32,318 nucleotides of DNA from Gammaproteobacteria bacterium (GTDB taxonomy: Bacteria; Pseudomonadota; Gammaproteobacteria; Ga0077554; Ga007554), in NCBI GenBank assembly GCA_021731145.1, contig JAKFXX010000020.1, positions 1 through 32,318 on the forward strand. Reading direction: 5' to 3'. This document shows positions 7,205 through 13,883 of the stretch, one piece after another. Positions within the stretch are counted from its first letter, which is position 1, and each line of letters opens with the position of its first letter. Position numbers and translations under genes: made by a program. The notes under the pieces were generated by a model. It saw only the letters and a program-made list of their open reading frames with translations. It had not been told where the DNA came from and searched no databases.

Positions 7205-8404
7205 ATGCCCTCATCAGTGAATAAACGCGGCTTGGTGCCAGCGTTGCGCTTTCCTGAGTTTCGGGATGCAGGAGCGTGGGTGCGAAAGAAGTTGGGTAAA
7301 GCCGCAATTTTCTACAATGGCAAGGCATATAGCCAAGAAGAACTACTAGAGCAGGGCAAATATAAAGTTCTTCGAGTAGGTAACTTCTTTACGAACAACA
7401 ATTGGTATTACTCCGATCTTGAGCTTGAAGAGACCAAGTACTGTGACCACGGTAATCTATTGTACGCATGGTCGGCATCTTTCGGACCAAGAATATGGGA
7501 AGGAGGTAAGGTTATTTACCATTACCATATCTGGAAGGTTGTTGAGCAAGAGGGAATTAACAAGGCGTTTCTTTTTGCAGTACTCAATTCTCAGACCGAG
7601 AGATTGAAAGCACAATCCGCCAACGGACTGGGCCTAATGCACATCACAAAGGGGGCCATAGAAGGCTGGGAGTGTGGATTTCCAAGTGAAGATGAACAGC
7701 AAAAAATCGCCGATTGCCTCACCTCCATCGACGAGCTAATCACCGCCCAATCCCAAAAACTCGACGCCCTCAAGACCCATAAAAAAGGCCTGATGCAGCA
7801 ACTCTTCCCCGCCGAAGGCGAAACCGTGCCCAAACGCCGCTTTCCTGAGTTTCAGGATGCGGGGGAGTGGGAGGCAAAGTTGCTCGGCGAAGTCGTTAAA
7901 AGCGTCAAGACTGGAAAACTTGATGCCAATGCTATGGTTAGAAATGGGCAGTATAGGTTCTACACCTGTGCCAAGAACTACTATCAAATAGACCATTACG
8001 CATTCGAAGGAGAGGCGTTACTAATCGCCGGAAATGGTGCTTACCTGGGATACATTCACCATTTCATCGGGAAATTTAACGCCTATCAGCGGACGTATGT
8101 CCTGCAAAATTTCGAGACCAATGTTGGTTTTCTTAAATGCCTATTAGACCGATACTTGCCATCTCGGATTCTTTTGGAAAAGAAGGATGGCAATACGCCT
8201 TACATTGTTTTGTCGACAATCACAGAGATGCCTCTTTTGATTCCGAAGAACGATGAGGAACAACAAAAAATCGCCGATTGCCTAGCGTCTGTCGACACGC
8301 TGATCACCGCCCAAGCCCAGAAAGTCGAATCCCTCAAGACCCATAAAAAAGGCCTGATGCAGCAGTTATTCCCCTCCGTTGGAGGGGTGGCAGGCGAAGC
8401 CTGA
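7205..8404 (+). CDS. hsdS: type I restriction specificity subunit S
   Basis: A 399-residue HsdS with two target recognition domains, each opened by RFPEF and closed by a conserved helical spacer: EQQKIADCLTSIDELITAQ about 165-185 and EQQKIADCLASVDTLITAQ about 353-371. HsdS sets the bipartite recognition sequence for both methylation and restriction. The start at 7205 comes just after the fic stop; the in-frame ATG at 7190 lies inside fic. The two spacers are encoded by 100-bp DNA repeats (7701-7800 and 8265-8364), including an identical 34-bp run, which could permit domain exchange. The last residues (SVGGVAGEA) are encoded by the invading DUF559-associated repeat, so the native C-terminus seems to have been replaced. 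Confidence 0.95.
   Translation: MPSSVNKRGLVPALRFPEFRDAGAWVRKKLGKAAIFYNGKAYSQEELLEQGKYKVLRVGNFFTNNNWYYSDLELEETKYCDHGNLLYAWSASFGPRIWEGGKVIYHYHIWKVVEQEGINKAFLFAVLNSQTERLKAQSANGLGLMHITKGAIEGWECGFPSEDEQQKIADCLTSIDELITAQSQKLDALKTHKKGLMQQLFPAEGETVPKRRFPEFQDAGEWEAKLLGEVVKSVKTGKLDANAMVRNGQYRFYTCAKNYYQIDHYAFEGEALLIAGNGAYLGYIHHFIGKFNAYQRTYVLQNFETNVGFLKCLLDRYLPSRILLEKKDGNTPYIVLSTITEMPLLIPKNDEEQQKIADCLASVDTLITAQAQKVESLKTHKKGLMQQLFPSVGGVAGEA
7701..7800 (+). repeat. hsdS spacer repeat, copy 1
   Basis: A 100-bp direct repeat with 8265-8364, encoding the conserved helical spacer after each recognition domain. The last 34 bases (7767-7800) are identical to 8331-8364. The copies lie 564 bp apart, a possible substrate for homologous recombination that would swap or delete one recognition domain. 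Confidence 0.75.
8265..8364 (+). repeat. hsdS spacer repeat, copy 2
   Basis: Second copy of the repeat described for 7701-7800. It ends six bases before the hairpin repeat cluster that begins at 8371. Confidence 0.75.
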
Positions 8405-8529
8405 CGGGGTGGTTAAATGACACAACGACACCTAAAAGCAACCACCCCCCGCCTACGGCGTACCCCTCCAGAGGAGGGGAATCAAAGCACCCCCCGCCTA
8501 CGGCGTACCCCTCCACAGGAGGGAAATCA
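8371..8529. repeat. hairpin/direct-repeat cluster linked to the DUF559 gene
   Basis: Four inverted repeats are packed here: CCCCTCC-GTT-GGAGGGG (8371-8387), GGGGTGGTT (8406-8414) with AACCACCCC (8440-8448), CCCCTCC-AGA-GGAGGGG (8464-8480) and CCCTCC-ACA-GGAGGG (8509-8523). Two 42-bp direct repeats (8443-8484 and 8488-8529) differ at two positions. Similar GGAGGGG/GGTGGTT repeats are, from memory, widespread beside DUF559 genes in many bacteria. The cluster overlaps the last codons of hsdS and ends just before the DUF559 start, so it looks like the flank of an inserted cassette. The RNA would form strong hairpins inside the operon transcript. Confidence 0.75.
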
Positions 8530-8549
8530 TGGTGCAACGAGGATTAGTG

Positions 8550-8939
8550 ATGCGGCACACTAAAGAATATCTGTCTTTACCGTACAACGCCCAGTTGAAA
8601 GAAAGGGCGAAAGCATTGCGCCATGCGGGCAATTTGTCTGAGGTATTGCTGTGGAATCAATTGAAAAAAGGGCAATTCAAAGGCTTGGACTTTGACCGCC
8701 AAAAAATCATCGGCAACTACATCGTAGATTTTTATTGTGCCGAAAAACAAGCGGTGCTTGAAGTTGATGGTAGCAGCCATGATAACAAAGCCGAATATGA
8801 TGCGCAGCGTGATGCATTTCTAATGGGCTTGGGTTTGTACGTCATCCACATTTTAGATGTAGATGTGAAACAAAACTTGGCGGGAGTGATGGACTTTTTG
8901 TCTCGTCATCCTGCATTTATGGACGAGGTGCGCGCATGA
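8550..8939 (+). CDS. DUF559 (endonuclease-like) protein
   Basis: A 129-residue DUF559 protein, a family with a PD-(D/E)xK/Vsr-like fold. Visible features are the early helix LKERAKALRHAGNLSEVLLW, the core FKGLDFDRQKIIGNYIVDFY and LEVDGSSHDN (conserved D and E on adjacent strands), followed by YDAQRDAFLMGLGLYVIHI. I prefer the ATG at 8550 with GAGG seven bases upstream, over the one at 8529 inside the repeat. The stop overlaps the prrC start by four bases (ATGA), so the two are translationally coupled. Biochemical function is not established in the family. Its association with terminal repeats suggests a small selfish or homing-type cassette; a role in defence is possible but only inferred. 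Confidence 0.85.
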   Translation: MRHTKEYLSLPYNAQLKERAKALRHAGNLSEVLLWNQLKKGQFKGLDFDRQKIIGNYIVDFYCAEKQAVLEVDGSSHDNKAEYDAQRDAFLMGLGLYVIHILDVDVKQNLAGVMDFLSRHPAFMDEVRA

Positions 8940-10048
8940 GCAGCAGCCTCGCCACCTTTGCCGACCTCAACGCCGTCGCCACCCACTTGCGCGAAAAGCT
9001 GGCAGAGAAGAAATACATTTTGCTATTCGCCTACAACGGCACAGGCAAGACCCGCCTGTCGATGGACTTCAAGGCTCTGGGCAAAAACGGCGACGCGCGG
9101 GACACGCTTTACTTCAATGCCTACACCGAAGACCTCTTTTACTGGGATAACGACCTGGAGAATGATGAGCGGCGCGTCATGCGCCTGAACCGCGACTCGC
9201 GTTTCTTTGGTGGGCTGCAAGAATTGGAAATGGAAAACCGGATCGGCCCGCTGCTGGCGCGCTATGCGGACTTTAATTTTTTCATCAATTATGGCGATTG
9301 GGAAATCACCTTCTTCCGCGACCGGGATGAAAACGGCGACCCCATACCGATCAAGGTATCGCGTGGCGAAGAGAATATCTTTGTCTGGTGCTTCTTTCTC
9401 GCGGTCGCCCAACTGGCCATAGACGGGCAGGAGGTCTATGCGTGGGTCAAATATATCTATATCGACGACCCAATCTCTTCGCTGGATGACAATAATGCCA
9501 TTGCCGTGGCAGCCCATTTGGCGCATCTGCTGCAAGGCTCCAACGGGAAAATCAAGGCCGTCATTTCATCCCACCATGCACTGTTTTTCAATGTGATGTG
9601 GAATGCGCTGAATGACAGAAAGGGAAACCCGCTTCAGTCTTATTTCCTCAGCAGCGATAAAGGTTCAGGCAGCTATACCCTGCGCTATACCAACGAGACG
9701 CCTTTTTTTCATCACGTTGCCTTGCTCAAGCAACTCCACGAAGCTGTTGAAACTGATCGCCTCTACACCTACCACTTCAATATCCTGCGGAGCGTTCTTG
9801 AAAAAACAGCCACCTTTCATGGTTTCAAGAATTTCTCTGCCTGTATCAAGCAGGATGCCGACGATGAAGACGGCATCCTGCATGCGCGCTTGATCAACGT
9901 GCTGAGCCACGGCAACTATTCGTTGTTTGAGCCCCGCGAGATGATGGAAGAGAACAAGCAGTATTTCAAAAAGATTTTGAACGACTTTATGGCGAACTAT
10001 CTATTCAATCCGGAGTTGTTTCCAACTATGGATGAGGTGGGCGCATGA
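8936..10048 (+). CDS. prrC: PrrC-type anticodon nuclease
   Basis: A 370-residue protein matching the PrrC anticodon nuclease of type I RM loci. The ATPase half has FAYNGTGKTRLS (Walker A, K38), the hallmark NAYTEDLFYWDNDL (61-74), the signature-like SRGEEN (142-147), Walker B with D-loop YIYIDDPISSLDD (173-185) and ISSHH (210-214). The nuclease half holds R285, E289 (LRSVLEKTA) and H325, corresponding to the PrrC triad R320-E324-H356. PrrC cuts tRNA-Lys at the anticodon; it is kept inactive by its type I RM partner and released when phage proteins block restriction. Here it lies between DUF559 and rhuM, not directly between hsdS and hsdR as in E. coli prr. No frame damage is visible, and all catalytic residues are kept. 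Confidence 0.92.
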   Translation: MSSSLATFADLNAVATHLREKLAEKKYILLFAYNGTGKTRLSMDFKALGKNGDARDTLYFNAYTEDLFYWDNDLENDERRVMRLNRDSRFFGGLQELEMENRIGPLLARYADFNFFINYGDWEITFFRDRDENGDPIPIKVSRGEENIFVWCFFLAVAQLAIDGQEVYAWVKYIYIDDPISSLDDNNAIAVAAHLAHLLQGSNGKIKAVISSHHALFFNVMWNALNDRKGNPLQSYFLSSDKGSGSYTLRYTNETPFFHHVALLKQLHEAVETDRLYTYHFNILRSVLEKTATFHGFKNFSACIKQDADDEDGILHARLINVLSHGNYSLFEPREMMEENKQYFKKILNDFMANYLFNPELFPTMDEVGA

Positions 10049-11049
10049 CGCAGCTCATTCTCTACACCAGCGAAGACGGGCAAGCCCAAGTGCAACTGCG
10101 CGCCGACCAGGGCACGGTCTGGCTTACCCAGTTGGAGATGGCGGAGCTATTCAACGCCAGCAAGCAGAACATCTCACTGCACCTGAAAAACCTGTTTCAG
10201 GATGGGGAGTTGCACGAGGATTCAGTTGTCAAGGAATCCTTGACAACTGCGGTGGACGGTAAGGCGTACCGGACAAAGCTCTACAACCTGGACGCGATCC
10301 TGGCTGTGGGCTACCGCGTGCGTTCGCCGCGCGGGGTGCAGTTTCGCCGCTGGGCCAGCACGGTGCTGGCGGAATACCTGAAAAAGGGTTTCGTCATGGA
10401 CGATGAGCGGCTCAAGAACCCCGATGGCCGCCCGGACTATTTCGACGAGATGCTGGCGCGCATCCGCGACATTCGCGCCTCGGAAAAGCGCTTCTACCAA
10501 AAGGTGCGCGAGCTGTTTGCGCTGGCGGCCGATTACGACAAGACCGATCAGGCCACCCAGCAATTCTTTGCCACGGTGCAAAACCTGCTGCTGTATGCGG
10601 TCACGCAGCAGACCGCCGCCGAAATCATCGTTTCCCGCGCTAACCCTGCCGATGCCCATTTTGGCTTGCTCACCTGGAAGGGTGCGCGGGTGCGCAAGCA
10701 GGACATCCTGGTGGCGAAGAACTACCTGACCGAAGATGAAATCGACACCCTCAACCGCCTGGTGGTCATCTTTCTGGAAACCGCCGAGTTGCGCGCCAAG
10801 CGGAAAACCATCACCAGCATGGCCTTCTGGCGCGAGAACGTGGGGCAAATCATCGCCACCAACGGCTTCCCTCTGCTGGCGGGTGCGGGCTCGGTCAGCC
10901 ATGCCCGTATGGAGCAGCAGATTACCCCGCTATTTCTGGATTACGACCAGCGCCGCAAGGCCCAGGAGGCGCAAGCGGCGGATGAGCAGGACGAGGCCGA
11001 GCTGAAGGCGCTGGAAGACAAGATCAAACACCGTAAAGGCCCGAAATAA
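10045..11049 (+). CDS. rhuM: RhuM family protein
   Basis: A 334-residue RhuM-type protein. The N-terminal HTH-like region TVWLTQLEMAELFNASKQNI (about 30-49) leads into the family core YNLDAILAVGYRVRSPRGVQ, FRRWASTVLAEYLKKGF, a long central helical part, then WRENVGQIIATNGFPLL and a charged coiled C-terminus. RhuM genes are frequent passengers in type I RM loci and pathogenicity islands; no biochemical activity is established. The start overlaps the prrC stop by four bases, and its stop codon shares one base with the hsdM start (TAATG). It is therefore tightly coupled on both sides, which argues for a functional link with the RM complex or PrrC. Confidence 0.9.
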   Translation: MTQLILYTSEDGQAQVQLRADQGTVWLTQLEMAELFNASKQNISLHLKNLFQDGELHEDSVVKESLTTAVDGKAYRTKLYNLDAILAVGYRVRSPRGVQFRRWASTVLAEYLKKGFVMDDERLKNPDGRPDYFDEMLARIRDIRASEKRFYQKVRELFALAADYDKTDQATQQFFATVQNLLLYAVTQQTAAEIIVSRANPADAHFGLLTWKGARVRKQDILVAKNYLTEDEIDTLNRLVVIFLETAELRAKRKTITSMAFWRENVGQIIATNGFPLLAGAGSVSHARMEQQITPLFLDYDQRRKAQEAQAADEQDEAELKALEDKIKHRKGPK

Positions 11050-12674
11050 TGACCAAAGAACAACTCAACCAACTTGGTAAAACCCTCTGGGCTATCGCTG
11101 ATGATCTGCGCGGCGCGATGAATGCCGACGACTTTCGCGACTATATGTTGTCGTTCCTGTTTTTGCGCTACCTCTCGGACAACTACGAAACGGCGGCGAA
11201 GAAGGAGTTGGGCAAAGACTATCCCATACCCCGAGAGGGAGACCGGCGCGCACCGCTGGCAATCTGGTACGAAGAGAACGCCGAAGATGCCGAAGACTTT
11301 GAAAAACAGATGCGCCTTAAGGTGCATTATGTGATCGAGCCGCCGCACCTGTGGAGCAGCGTTGCCGAGATGGCGCGGTCACAGCATCAAGATTTGCGCG
11401 AGACTTTGTGGACGGGTTTTAAATACATTGAAGAAAAATCGTTTGAAAGCACCTTTCAAGGTTTGTTTTCCGAAATTAATCTGTATTCGGAAAAGCTGGG
11501 TAAAACTGCAAAGGCGCAAAACGATAAACTTTGCACTGTCATCAAAAAAATCGCCGAAGGCATTGCCGAATTCGGCACCGATACCGATATCCTGGGCGAT
11601 GCCTATGAATACCTGATCGGCGAGTTCGCCGCTGGGTCGGGTAAAAAGGCGGGCGAGTTCTACACCCCGCAGCAAATCTCAACCATTCTTTCTTGCATCG
11701 TGACGCTGGACAGTCAGGAACCTAAAACAGGCCTTAAACAAAAACTGAATAAGGTATACGACTTTGCCTGTGGTTCCGGCTCGCTGCTCTTGAATGTGCG
11801 CAAGCAACTCGGCAAGGGCGGCATCGGCAAGATCTACGGCCAGGAAAAAAACATCACCACCTACAACCTGGCGCGCATGAACATGCTGCTGCACGGGGTC
11901 AAGGATACTGAGTTCGAGATTCACCACGGCGACTCGCTGCTCAACGAGTGGGAAATCCTCAAGGAAATGAACCCGGCGAAAAAGCTGAAATTCGATGCCG
12001 TGGTCGCCAACCCGCCTTTCAGCTACCGCTGGGAACCTACCGAAGCGCTAGGTGAAGATTTCCGCTTCAAAGACTACGGCCTCGCTCCCAAATCCGCCGC
12101 CGACTTCGCCTTTCTATTGCACGGCTTCCACTTCTTGAGCGATAGCGGCGTGATGGCAATTATTCTGCCCCACGGCGTGCTGTTCCGTGGCGGCGCGGAA
12201 GAGCGCATCCGTACCAAACTGCTAAAAGACGGCCATATCGACACCGTCATCGGCCTGCCCGCCAACCTTTTTTTCTCCACCGGCATCCCGGTTTGTATTC
12301 TTGTGCTGAAACGCTGCAAAAAACCGGATGATGTGCTGTTTATCAACGCCAGCTCTGAAGACAATTTCGAAAAGGGTAAACGGCAAAATCGCCTGTTGCC
12401 GGAACACATCGACAAGATCGTCAGTACCTACCAATACCGTAATGAGGAGGCACGCTACTCCCGGCGGGTGTCGATGGAGGAGATCGAGAAGAACGACTAC
12501 AACCTGAATATCTCGCGCTATGTCAGCACCGCCAAAACGGAGGAAGAGGTTAATTTGCAGGCGGTAAATACCAATTTGGTTGACCTTGAAAAGAGCATTG
12601 TTGAGAACACCAAAAAGCACAATGGATTCCTGAAGGAACTGGGGTTGCCACCATTACCTCTTGAGAATAAATAG
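11049..12674 (+). CDS. hsdM: type I restriction-modification methyltransferase subunit M
   Basis: A 541-residue HsdM. The N-terminal helical domain (LWAIADDLRGAMNADDFRDY) precedes the N6-adenine methyltransferase core, with SAM-binding motif DFACGSGSLLL (FACGSGS 239-245) and catalytic NPPF (321-324), followed by a C-terminal helical tail. It methylates adenine in the sequence chosen by HsdS and forms the M2S core to which HsdR binds. It is the last gene of the operon. Its stop falls exactly where the truncated integrase sequence on the opposite strand begins, so the recombination breakpoint lies at the end of this gene. Length is normal for the family. Confidence 0.97.
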   Translation: MTKEQLNQLGKTLWAIADDLRGAMNADDFRDYMLSFLFLRYLSDNYETAAKKELGKDYPIPREGDRRAPLAIWYEENAEDAEDFEKQMRLKVHYVIEPPHLWSSVAEMARSQHQDLRETLWTGFKYIEEKSFESTFQGLFSEINLYSEKLGKTAKAQNDKLCTVIKKIAEGIAEFGTDTDILGDAYEYLIGEFAAGSGKKAGEFYTPQQISTILSCIVTLDSQEPKTGLKQKLNKVYDFACGSGSLLLNVRKQLGKGGIGKIYGQEKNITTYNLARMNMLLHGVKDTEFEIHHGDSLLNEWEILKEMNPAKKLKFDAVVANPPFSYRWEPTEALGEDFRFKDYGLAPKSAADFAFLLHGFHFLSDSGVMAIILPHGVLFRGGAEERIRTKLLKDGHIDTVIGLPANLFFSTGIPVCILVLKRCKKPDDVLFINASSEDNFEKGKRQNRLLPEHIDKIVSTYQYRNEEARYSRRVSMEEIEKNDYNLNISRYVSTAKTEEEVNLQAVNTNLVDLEKSIVENTKKHNGFLKELGLPPLPLENK

Positions 12675-12874
12675 CGGTCGCGGGCATCCTTCAGGCCTAC
12701 GTCGGGGTACACGCCCAGCGACAGCCGTTTTTCCTTGCCGTCGAAGTGGTACTTCAGCCGCCACCACTTCCCGCCAATCGGCGAGATTTCCAGATACAGC
12801 CCGCGCTCGTCGAACAGCTTGACGGGCTTCTCGCCAGGCTCGGCATTACGGATCGCGGTATCGGTCAGCGGCAT
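12675..12874 (-). pseudogene. int: truncated P4-type tyrosine integrase (N-terminus only)
   Basis: The minus strand from ATG at 12874 encodes MPLTDTAIRNAEPGEKPVKL, then LSLGVYPDVGLKDARDR. This is the DUF4102 arm-binding N-terminus of P4-family integrases and is closely similar to the intact integrase at 18162-19424. About 67 residues remain. After ARDR the frame runs into antisense hsdM sequence. The SAM-like core-binding and catalytic domains are absent, so it cannot be active. It marks an older element whose body was replaced by, or joined to, the hsd operon. Confidence 0.88.
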
Positions 12875-12902
12875 GGGGCAACTCCTTGCGGGGGTAACTC
12901 AC

Positions 12903-12947
12903 TTGCCCCCAATGTTGCCCTCGGATGTCAATGGACAGCGTTGCCCC
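12903..12947. repeat. putative integrase arm sites of the older element (TTGCCC repeats)
   Basis: TTGCCCC at 12903, TTGCCCT at 12915 and TTGCCCC at 12941 form direct repeats in front of the truncated integrase. This is the position and size of arm-type binding sites for the DUF4102 domain. The other integrase has TTACCCC repeats in the same place. Confidence 0.45.
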
Positions 12948-12972
12948 TTTTCTGGGCGGAAAACCAAAGAAA

Positions 12973-12992
12973 AGCCCGCAGTTACGCGGGCT
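12973..12992 (-). terminator. intrinsic terminator next to the internal att-like site
   Basis: Stem AGCCCGC / GCGGGCT with a 6-base loop, followed on the minus strand by TTTTCTTT. It has the same architecture as the ssrA terminator at 19616-19635, suggesting this is a copy carried by the older element. Confidence 0.6.
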
Positions 12993-13000
12993 CTTGGATG

Positions 13001-13018
13001 TGGCGGCGACTACCGAAT
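13001..13018. other. degenerate ssrA-type attachment site between two elements
   Basis: The 18 bases GTGGCGGCGACTACCGAA (13000-13017 by alignment) match 13 of 18 positions of the tmRNA 3' end at 19676-19693, including GGCGGCG and CGAA. The site is flanked by a terminator on the left and by TTACCCC arm-like repeats on the right. That is what an attL/attR junction between tandem elements would look like. Confidence 0.4.
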
Positions 13019-13071
13019 AACTATTTCAAGACATTGATATTAAAAGAAAAAATAAAATGTGTTTTCGATAG

Positions 13072-13091
13072 TTACCCCGCAAAGTTACCCC
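13072..13091. repeat. left-end TTACCCC arm sites of the ssrA element
   Basis: Two TTACCCC direct repeats (13072-13078 and 13085-13091), 13 bp apart, repeat the motif found four times beside the intact integrase. They probably mark the left end of the element that runs to ssrA. Confidence 0.45.
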
Positions 13092-13098
13092 CGCCGGA

Positions 13099-13401
13099 TC
13101 AATGCTGCCCATCGCCAGGCCGCCTGATGACGAAGGTGAACTCGCCGGGGGTATCAGCTTCCCCAGCGATGGCCTGGGTCGGCTTGCCGTCCAGCCGGTC
13201 GGCAATCTCCCTGATCGCGGCCAGGTCGCCCTCTCCGGCCCGCATGACCAGGGCGCGGGCGATGCGCTCCAGGGAACCCTTGTCACGCGCCAGGACCTTA
13301 TGCAGGGCGTCGCGGAACATCGAGCCTTTCTTCGCGTTGCGGTTGCCTTTGGGTGCGCCTTTCCCGTTCATTTTATTTGATTTGGTTTGATTCAATTCCA
13401 T
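13099..13401 (-). CDS. small conserved hypothetical protein of the integrative element
   Basis: A 100-residue basic protein from ATG 13401 (AAGG four bases upstream); an alternative start is 13371. It begins with an Asn/Lys-rich segment, GAPKGNRNAKKGSMFRDALH, which resembles the start of some phage terminase-small-subunit or DUF5681-like proteins. It continues LERIARALVMRAGEGDLAAI and REIADRLDGKPTQAIAG. That pattern (small helical DNA-binding domain plus a GKPTQ motif) is common in prophage-like islands, but I cannot assign a function. It is the last gene of the element's minus-strand cluster, next to the left end. Confidence 0.6.
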   Translation of the reverse strand: MELNQTKSNKMNGKGAPKGNRNAKKGSMFRDALHKVLARDKGSLERIARALVMRAGEGDLAAIREIADRLDGKPTQAIAGEADTPGEFTFVIRRPGDGQH

Positions 13402-13492
13402 CACCTTGTTCCGGTTGAGATTATAGCACTCAAGCGCCAATACTGGGCTGGGACGGTGGGACGGATAAAAACGGGGAAACTGGCGATAATTT

Positions 13493-13824
13493 TTATGAGG
13501 CGGACAGTTCCGCCGCCGCTCGCCCGGTGAAGTAGTCCCGCGCATCCGCATCGTGTTGGCACTGGCCCAACACGCCGTCGATGATCTCTTGATCGGCCTC
13601 ACCGATATGTGCCAGCCATGCCCGGATTGCCCCTTCTCTTCGTCGGTGGTCAGGGGTGCTGGTAGTTGCCCTTCCTTGGGGTTTGCTACTGCTATTGTTG
13701 CTACTCTTGCTACTCTTGCTACTGTTCGCCCGTTTTCCCTCTCGGGTGTCGCAAAAGTCGCAGGTGTCGCAGTCGCAAACCTTGCGGGTTCGCTCTTCCC
13801 ACGGATCAGCTTCGACAGGCTCAT
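13493..13824 (-). pseudogene. frame-disrupted small protein of the integrative element
   Basis: From ATG 13824 the frame reads MSLSKLIRGKSEPARF, then a low-complexity Val-Ala-rich part (RTVARVARVATIAVANP). Near 13630-13633 (four G on the minus strand) a shift is needed to continue as AIRAWLAHIGEADQEIIDGV and CQHDADARDYFTGRAAAELS, stopping at 13493. From memory, this joined protein matches a conserved family found after the primase in similar islands, so the single unbroken 241-residue reading through this region is an artefact of the shift. Function is unknown. The start overlaps the stop of the preceding 20-codon frame (ATGA). Confidence 0.6.
13683..13724 (+). repeat. 9-bp tandem-like repeats (TTGCTACTC)
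   Basis: TTGCTACT units begin at 13683, 13698, 13707 and 13716; the last three are in strict 9-bp register. They encode the Val-Ala-Arg repeats of the overlapping gene on the minus strand. Confidence 0.7.
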
Positions 13825-13883
13825 AAGATTTGCCCTTCGTAGCGTTTGCTAACGCTAATCTTGCTAAAGTTGCTAATGTTCAT
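13821..13883 (-). CDS. 20-codon ORF between primase and the next gene
   Basis: ATG at 13883 overlaps the primase-gene stop, and its TGA overlaps the following gene's ATG (both ATGA type). It reads MNISNFSKISVSKRYEGQIL. The double overlap suggests a translational-coupling or leader peptide. Its coding sequence forms one arm of the 13845-13933 hairpin, and its start and a GGTGG ribosome-site-like sequence fall in the loop. I do not recognise the peptide, and it may only serve to carry ribosomes across. Confidence 0.35.
   Translation of the reverse strand: MNISNFSKISVSKRYEGQIL

Noticed and set aside
8334-8537. 67-residue minus-strand frame in the DUF559 repeats
   Set aside because: Its Pro/Gly-rich peptide is only the translation of the hairpin repeats; similar spurious proteins occur wherever these repeats do.
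8936-10048. RloC or generic AAA/OLD-type ATPase instead of PrrC
   Set aside because: The length (370), the NAYTEDLFYWDNDL motif and the lack of a long coiled coil/zinc hook fit PrrC rather than RloC.
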